NCBI RefSeq assembly: GCF_001659705.1
Contig: NZ_CP015971.1
Span: 1-64,000, forward strand
Source: Arachidicoccus sp. BS20
GTDB taxonomy: Bacteria; Bacteroidota; Bacteroidia; Chitinophagales; Chitinophagaceae
Direction of reading: 5' to 3'
Length of the DNA: 64,000 nt
The notes under the pieces are model-generated. The model was given only the letters and a program-made list of their open reading frames with translations. It did no database searches and was not told where the DNA came from. Position numbers and translations under genes: made by a program. This document shows, piece by piece, positions 59,828 through 64,000 of this stretch; positions within the stretch are counted from its first letter, which is position 1, and every line of letters begins with the position of its first letter.

Positions 59828-62458
59828 TCATAAGTCGAAGTGCGCCGAAAGCAATAGCATTCTCGGTTGCAACAAATACTGATAAGAATTTACAACATTG
59901 CTGCTGATGTTTACGATTTCATAATTACGCACATTTGCCATGTTGTTGCAACTCAAACGAAGCTGAAGATTGCGCCATTTCTTTCCTTGAAAATTGTATT
60001 GAACATAACTGTTCATCAGGAATGCAGATGAAGGATTCTGCCCGCGTTGGAACGAATTTAAAAACTGATTGTCAAAATCGATACTCAAGTTTTTCACAGG
60101 ATAAAAAATAATGGAAGACGTTTCATTCCACTGCCTGCTCATTTGTTTTGGATAATCTATGGCATTTGATGAGCTTGTGCTGCGTGCATAAGTTCCTGAA
60201 AATTTCATATCTAACCAATCGAAAATCGTAGGCGTAATGCTTGCATTATAACTTGATGTGTTATTGTGCGAATTGAACAGCACGCCATTCTGCATTAACG
60301 GAGAACTTCCATGCCCAAAGTTTGCACCAATTGCCAATGTTGTATTGAGTGCATAAATATATTTACTGGCGTTTGCTGCCAACGCAATATTGCTGCTTGC
60401 ATTATGAACAGGAATTGCTATAATCACTGTTGAATTTTGCTGAACGCTTGTAGAATCCAAAAAATAATTCACGTTGCGGGTGTAGGAAACATCAACGTTT
60501 GCAAAGAGTGCCAGCAACGTTTTTTTGAAATCAAAACCTGCATCATACGTCTGCGCGTTGCCTGTGAGCAAAGGCGTTTGATAAGACGAATAATTGCGGT
60601 AGCCGCTTAACATTTGTCCACCATAAACCTGCGAAATACTTGCCGCTTGCTGACCAAAATTGTAAGACAATGAAAACTGATTTTCTTTACCAATTTTATG
60701 CTGCCAGCTTACCGTCGGATTGACAAACAAATGATTCAGTTTATCTGCATTGTTTGCAACAGAATCGTTGTGATAATTGATATGTGTAAAATTGAACGGC
60801 GCAGAAATATTCAGTTGGTCGCTGTAACTTTTGAACGTGAGTTGCGGGGTAAAATACACTTGTGCTTTTTGCCAATGCAATCCATTCGCAAAGCCTTGTG
60901 GTTCGGTAATGGAATGGTCGTTTTGGACAAGCTGTACGTTGGACCGGAAGTGCTGATTTTGATAATTAAATCCTGCATTTGTACCAAACATCCAATGCCC
61001 GAAAACATGGCTGTACCCCAAATGATTATCGGTAGAATACGATGGTAAATGCTGATGTTGAAAAGTGTTGAGATAAGAGATGCCGTCGTTCAGATTTTCC
61101 GGTAATGCGCCGGGTGTAACCATCAAAGTTTGAGGATTGTCGGAATATTGAAAAACGGAATTATAATTGATGATGTGCTTTTTATGAATCAATACATAAC
61201 CTTGCAGCGTATTGCTGAAGCTCGTACTTTTTGAATCGGTGTTTTGCAAAACATTTTGTCCGTTGGTTAAGATGTTTGTGTAAGGCGTTGTCTTTGTTTG
61301 AGTAAACGTCAACGTGTTGTCAAAGTATGCTTTCTGGCTGTTCACGTTGTAATTCAGTTGCACATTAAAGGCGTCAATCGGTAAATGATTGTTGTCTTTT
61401 TCGTTATAACGAACCGTATCATTTCCCGGCAAAAAATATGTGGTGGAAGATTGTGTTTGTGTCGATTGAACATCGTGCAAATAATATCCATTGATGCGCA
61501 ATCCCTTATACTTGTTGAATTTGTACAAATCATTTAAATTCAGCATTTCCGCTTTATTGAACAACGAATTGCCCACAGGCGCACTGCCCAAACCTGAAAC
61601 GCCGGTTTCTCTTGTATAACTAAGTCCTTCATTGTTCGACTTAAATTCGTTGATGGCTTTAAACTTTTCGTTGAACGACATATTGTGAACTGTACCATTC
61701 CATTTTCCCGGCGTACCGCCTTCCAGTTCTGCATTATCGATGAAATGAAATTTATTCGGATTTTTGAAGGTAATGTTGATACCTGCCTGGTCGGAAGGCA
61801 CAATGCCGTTGAGCATTTTCACGTTTTGGTTGTGTTCAATTACCTGAATTTTATCTACTTCTTTCGACGGAATATTGTCGGTTGCGATATTGTATTTATC
61901 GCCCAGCAAATCATCGCCGCCGAGATAAAAATTATTAATCGGTTTCCCCTGATAGCTTATTTTCCCGTTTTCATCCACCGTAACGCCGGGCAGTTTTTTA
62001 ATAATGTCGCCTAAATAGCGGTCGCTTTTCCCTGTGAAATTTGCTGCGTTGTAATTCAATGTGTCGCCTTTCTGCACAATTGGTCTGTTGTCTTTTACAA
62101 CTACATCGGGCAGCGAATTTTGAGAAGATGTTAGTTGGATAATATTTTTCTCATCGATTAAAAAATCATGCTTTGTATATTTTTCGTAACCCACACAATT
62201 AACCTTTAATGAAAAGCTGTCTTTATTAAAACCTTGCGGGAGTGTAATGCTGAAATTGCCTTTAGTATCTGTTCTCGTAAACCGAAAACCAGCCTGGTTG
62301 CTGAGTTTGATAATGCTTACGGTTGCATTTGCAACAGGATGTTTTAAAGAATCAATTACCGAACCGAAAACACGATGCGTTGTTTGTTGCGCTTTTGAAA
62401 CAAATACAATAAACAATATGATGACAAAAGTAAAAGCGGAACGTGAAATTAATCTCAT
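59828..62458 (-). CDS. TonB-receptor-like outer-membrane beta-barrel protein
   Basis: 876 residues, signal peptide to about residue 23. Carboxypeptidase-regulatory-like domain (VFGSVIDSLKHPVANATVSI, about 28-110), then a plug-like segment (GDIIKKLPGVTVDENGKISYQGKPI split) and a large C-terminal barrel of the Bacteroidota OMP_b-brl family. No typical TonB box identified. Followed in transcription direction by nothing close; the GLPGLI gene lies just upstream on the same strand. Confidence 0.85.
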   Translation of the reverse strand: MRLISRSAFTFVIILFIVFVSKAQQTTHRVFGSVIDSLKHPVANATVSIIKLSNQAGFRFTRTDTKGNFSITLPQGFNKDSFSLKVNCVGYEKYTKHDFLIDEKNIIQLTSSQNSLPDVVVKDNRPIVQKGDTLNYNAANFTGKSDRYLGDIIKKLPGVTVDENGKISYQGKPINNFYLGGDDLLGDKYNIATDNIPSKEVDKIQVIEHNQNVKMLNGIVPSDQAGINITFKNPNKFHFIDNAELEGGTPGKWNGTVHNMSFNEKFKAINEFKSNNEGLSYTRETGVSGLGSAPVGNSLFNKAEMLNLNDLYKFNKYKGLRINGYYLHDVQSTQTQSSTTYFLPGNDTVRYNEKDNNHLPIDAFNVQLNYNVNSQKAYFDNTLTFTQTKTTPYTNILTNGQNVLQNTDSKSTSFSNTLQGYVLIHKKHIINYNSVFQYSDNPQTLMVTPGALPENLNDGISYLNTFQHQHLPSYSTDNHLGYSHVFGHWMFGTNAGFNYQNQHFRSNVQLVQNDHSITEPQGFANGLHWQKAQVYFTPQLTFKSYSDQLNISAPFNFTHINYHNDSVANNADKLNHLFVNPTVSWQHKIGKENQFSLSYNFGQQAASISQVYGGQMLSGYRNYSSYQTPLLTGNAQTYDAGFDFKKTLLALFANVDVSYTRNVNYFLDSTSVQQNSTVIIAIPVHNASSNIALAANASKYIYALNTTLAIGANFGHGSSPLMQNGVLFNSHNNTSSYNASITPTIFDWLDMKFSGTYARSTSSSNAIDYPKQMSRQWNETSSIIFYPVKNLSIDFDNQFLNSFQRGQNPSSAFLMNSYVQYNFQGKKWRNLQLRLSCNNMANVRNYEIVNISSNVVNSYQYLLQPRMLLLSAHFDL

Positions 62459-62527
62459 AAAAATAATTTGACTATAAAATTAGTTATTATTTTATATAGT
62501 TAGGTGTAAAGATTGGTTAAAAGATAT

Positions 62528-63409
62528 TTACTTCAAATCAATCGGATTATTCGGAATAAACTTTTTTCTGTCATAATTTCCAATGTGGCTTGGGAGTTTA
62601 GAATTTATGCTATTAGCTGCCGGCGCACCCGGATTTGTAAATGCTTCGGGATTTTTATCATAAGCATCTAAAGCTTTATAAAACTTTGTGTCCGTTGTTG
62701 CAATTGCTCTTTTTGGAAAACCTACTTGTCCACTTGTCGCTTTTTCAATATGGTCGAGTGTGTAGACTATTTCGCGTTTTTCATCATACGCTTCTAAAAT
62801 TAATCCGGGCAAACCATGCAATCTTCTCGGTCCAAAACTGTATGGCAAATCACTGCAAAACCATGCTGTATAAGTTCTTCCGTGGCTTTCGCCTGTTGCT
62901 TTCTGGCAAAGATTGCCTTTTATGTTTTTGGTTGAATCCAATATTTCCCAATTAATTTTTTCGTCGGTATCTTTTATTAAAAACTCCGACGACCATATAT
63001 ACATCATTCGCGTATCGTTATCATTGTCTGTAAAAAATAAATCACGCGAGCCGATGATTTGATTGCCTTCGCCTGCAATTCCCATAGGAATACTTATGCC
63101 TGGTGGAGGAGAGAGAATCTTACCTGCTTGCATTGCTTGTTCCAAATGCTGTATCGTTTTTATGTCTCGTTCCTTTGCATAATAGCTGAAATAGCAGCTC
63201 ATTGTTTTGCCTAAATCCAGCTCAAATTGTTCGTGATAAAGCGAATCTGGTTTTGTTGTATCGCGCAGCCAGGTCATGTTGTAAAAGATTTTTCCAACAA
63301 CAGGTTGCGGATTGATTAACGCGCCGAGTGTATCAGCGCGGACAAATATTTGCGCTTTCGCAAATTGAAATAATAATCCGGTCAAGATGATGGTGCAGCA
63401 TATTTTCAT
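62528..63409 (-). CDS. GLPGLI family protein
   Basis: Exported 293-residue protein (signal peptide MKICCTIILTGLLFQFAKAQ). The family motif is RRLHGLPGLILEAYDEKREI, followed by an ending FIPNNPIDLK. GLPGLI proteins are common in Bacteroidota and are often encoded next to barrel proteins like the one 69 bases away; function not known. Confidence 0.9.
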   Translation of the reverse strand: MKICCTIILTGLLFQFAKAQIFVRADTLGALINPQPVVGKIFYNMTWLRDTTKPDSLYHEQFELDLGKTMSCYFSYYAKERDIKTIQHLEQAMQAGKILSPPPGISIPMGIAGEGNQIIGSRDLFFTDNDNDTRMMYIWSSEFLIKDTDEKINWEILDSTKNIKGNLCQKATGESHGRTYTAWFCSDLPYSFGPRRLHGLPGLILEAYDEKREIVYTLDHIEKATSGQVGFPKRAIATTDTKFYKALDAYDKNPEAFTNPGAPAANSINSKLPSHIGNYDRKKFIPNNPIDLK

Positions 63410-63439
63410 AATCGGTGTGTTTGATATAAAGATAAAATT

Positions 63440-64000
63440 TTATTTCAAATCAATCGGGTTGTTATTCACAGGTCTTTTCCAGCCTTTTGGTGCTATGCCA
63501 CGAACAATTTTTATATCGGTAGTTACTTTTCCTTGCATTTGCGGTGCGCCATGCGACTGTATAAACGCCTGCGGATTTTTTTCAAATGCTTCTTGCGCTT
63601 TTGCGTAATCTTTTGGTGTAGCATCAATACCGTCTTCCGGTAAACCGATTACTTCGCCAGTGTCTTTCACGTTTTCAATGTGGTCGAGCGTGTAATTTAC
63701 TTCATGTTTTTCGTCGTATGCTTCGAGAATTAAGCCGGGCAAACCGCTTAATCTTCTTGGTCCGAAGCTGTATGGAATATCGCTGCAAAACCACGCTGTG
63801 TACATTCTTCCATGACTTTCGCCAACGGCTTTCTGGCAAAGGTTTCCCTGAATATCTTTTGTAGAATCTTCTATTTGCCAATTGATTTTTTCTGCTGTAT
63901 CTTTTATCAGAAAAACTGTCATCGCAATATTCATAATGTGCAGGCTTGTTCCAATATTTCCGGCATCGGTATAAAATTTGTCGCGGGCAAAAGTGGCATT
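63440..64000 (-). CDS. GLPGLI family protein, 5' end outside the window
   Basis: Paralogue of the preceding gene (shared GESHGR-YTAWFCSD, PYSFGPRRL-GLPGLILEAYDEK, NNPIDLK). The frame stays open to base 64000: residues before the first visible Met (ARDKFYTDAGNIGTS...) align with the region before FLIKDT in the neighbour, so the real start lies beyond the right edge. About 186 codons are visible. Confidence 0.88.
   Translation of the reverse strand, partial: NATFARDKFYTDAGNIGTSLHIMNIAMTVFLIKDTAEKINWQIEDSTKDIQGNLCQKAVGESHGRMYTAWFCSDIPYSFGPRRLSGLPGLILEAYDEKHEVNYTLDHIENVKDTGEVIGLPEDGIDATPKDYAKAQEAFEKNPQAFIQSHGAPQMQGKVTTDIKIVRGIAPKGWKRPVNNNPIDLK

Overview
The window comes from a member of the Bacteroidota, most likely the Chitinophagaceae or a close relative. 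Supporting signs are promoters of the form TTTG-N20-TAnnTTTG, a type IX secretion plug protein, GLPGLI-family proteins, Bacteroidota-type large outer-membrane barrels, bacillithiol synthesis (bshA), and many intergenic palindromes. It opens exactly on the dnaA start codon, so the assembly was probably rotated to dnaA. No CRISPR array, rRNA or transposase gene was seen; one tRNA (Ser-GCU) was found.

Layout. 0-6 kb: dnaA, tRNA-Ser, an AraC regulator, OsmC peroxidase, a secreted esterase and a TetA-like MFS pump. 6-10 kb: der GTPase, an LtaS-type alkaline phosphatase-superfamily enzyme and a PAP2 phosphatase. 10-14.3 kb: biotin operon bioF-bioD-bioA ending in an unassigned ferritin-like di-iron protein; bioB and bioC/H are not in the window. 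14-25 kb: a Na+/H+ antiporter, two tandem paralogous outer-membrane barrels, aroE, a phosphosulfolactate synthase homologue, a TPR protein, rpmH-rnpA-yidD and bshA. 25-31 kb: a complete RND efflux operon (adaptor, permease, outer-membrane channel). 31-36 kb: a BlaI/M56 pair with two operator palindromes around its promoter, then an ECF sigma factor with a membrane-anchored barrel partner. 36-43.5 kb: small barrel protein, T9SS plug protein, a pirin-like bicupin, an intradiol dioxygenase-like lipoprotein, a LytS/LytTR two-component pair, and CbpM/CbpA co-chaperones.

43.6-56.8 kb is the most unusual part: a minus-strand [NiFe]-hydrogenase locus. The structural subunits look like the cytosolic, high-affinity type that oxidises trace H2 (group 1h/1l-like). 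Downstream come the endopeptidase, a small unknown protein, a KilA-N protein, a TPR protein, hypA, hypB, a SAM methyltransferase, hypF, a GxxExxY protein, hypC and hypD, followed by a Crp/Fnr regulator. hypE and an obvious electron-transfer subunit are absent. Nine of the eleven junctions carry a palindromic repeat from one of three families, and one palindrome lies in frame inside hypF. The GxxExxY, methyltransferase and KilA-N genes look like passengers among these repeats.

57-64 kb: a calcineurin-like phosphatase, a small membrane protein, a second ECF sigma factor with an anti-sigma-like partner, a large outer-membrane barrel protein and two GLPGLI proteins, the last cut by the window edge.
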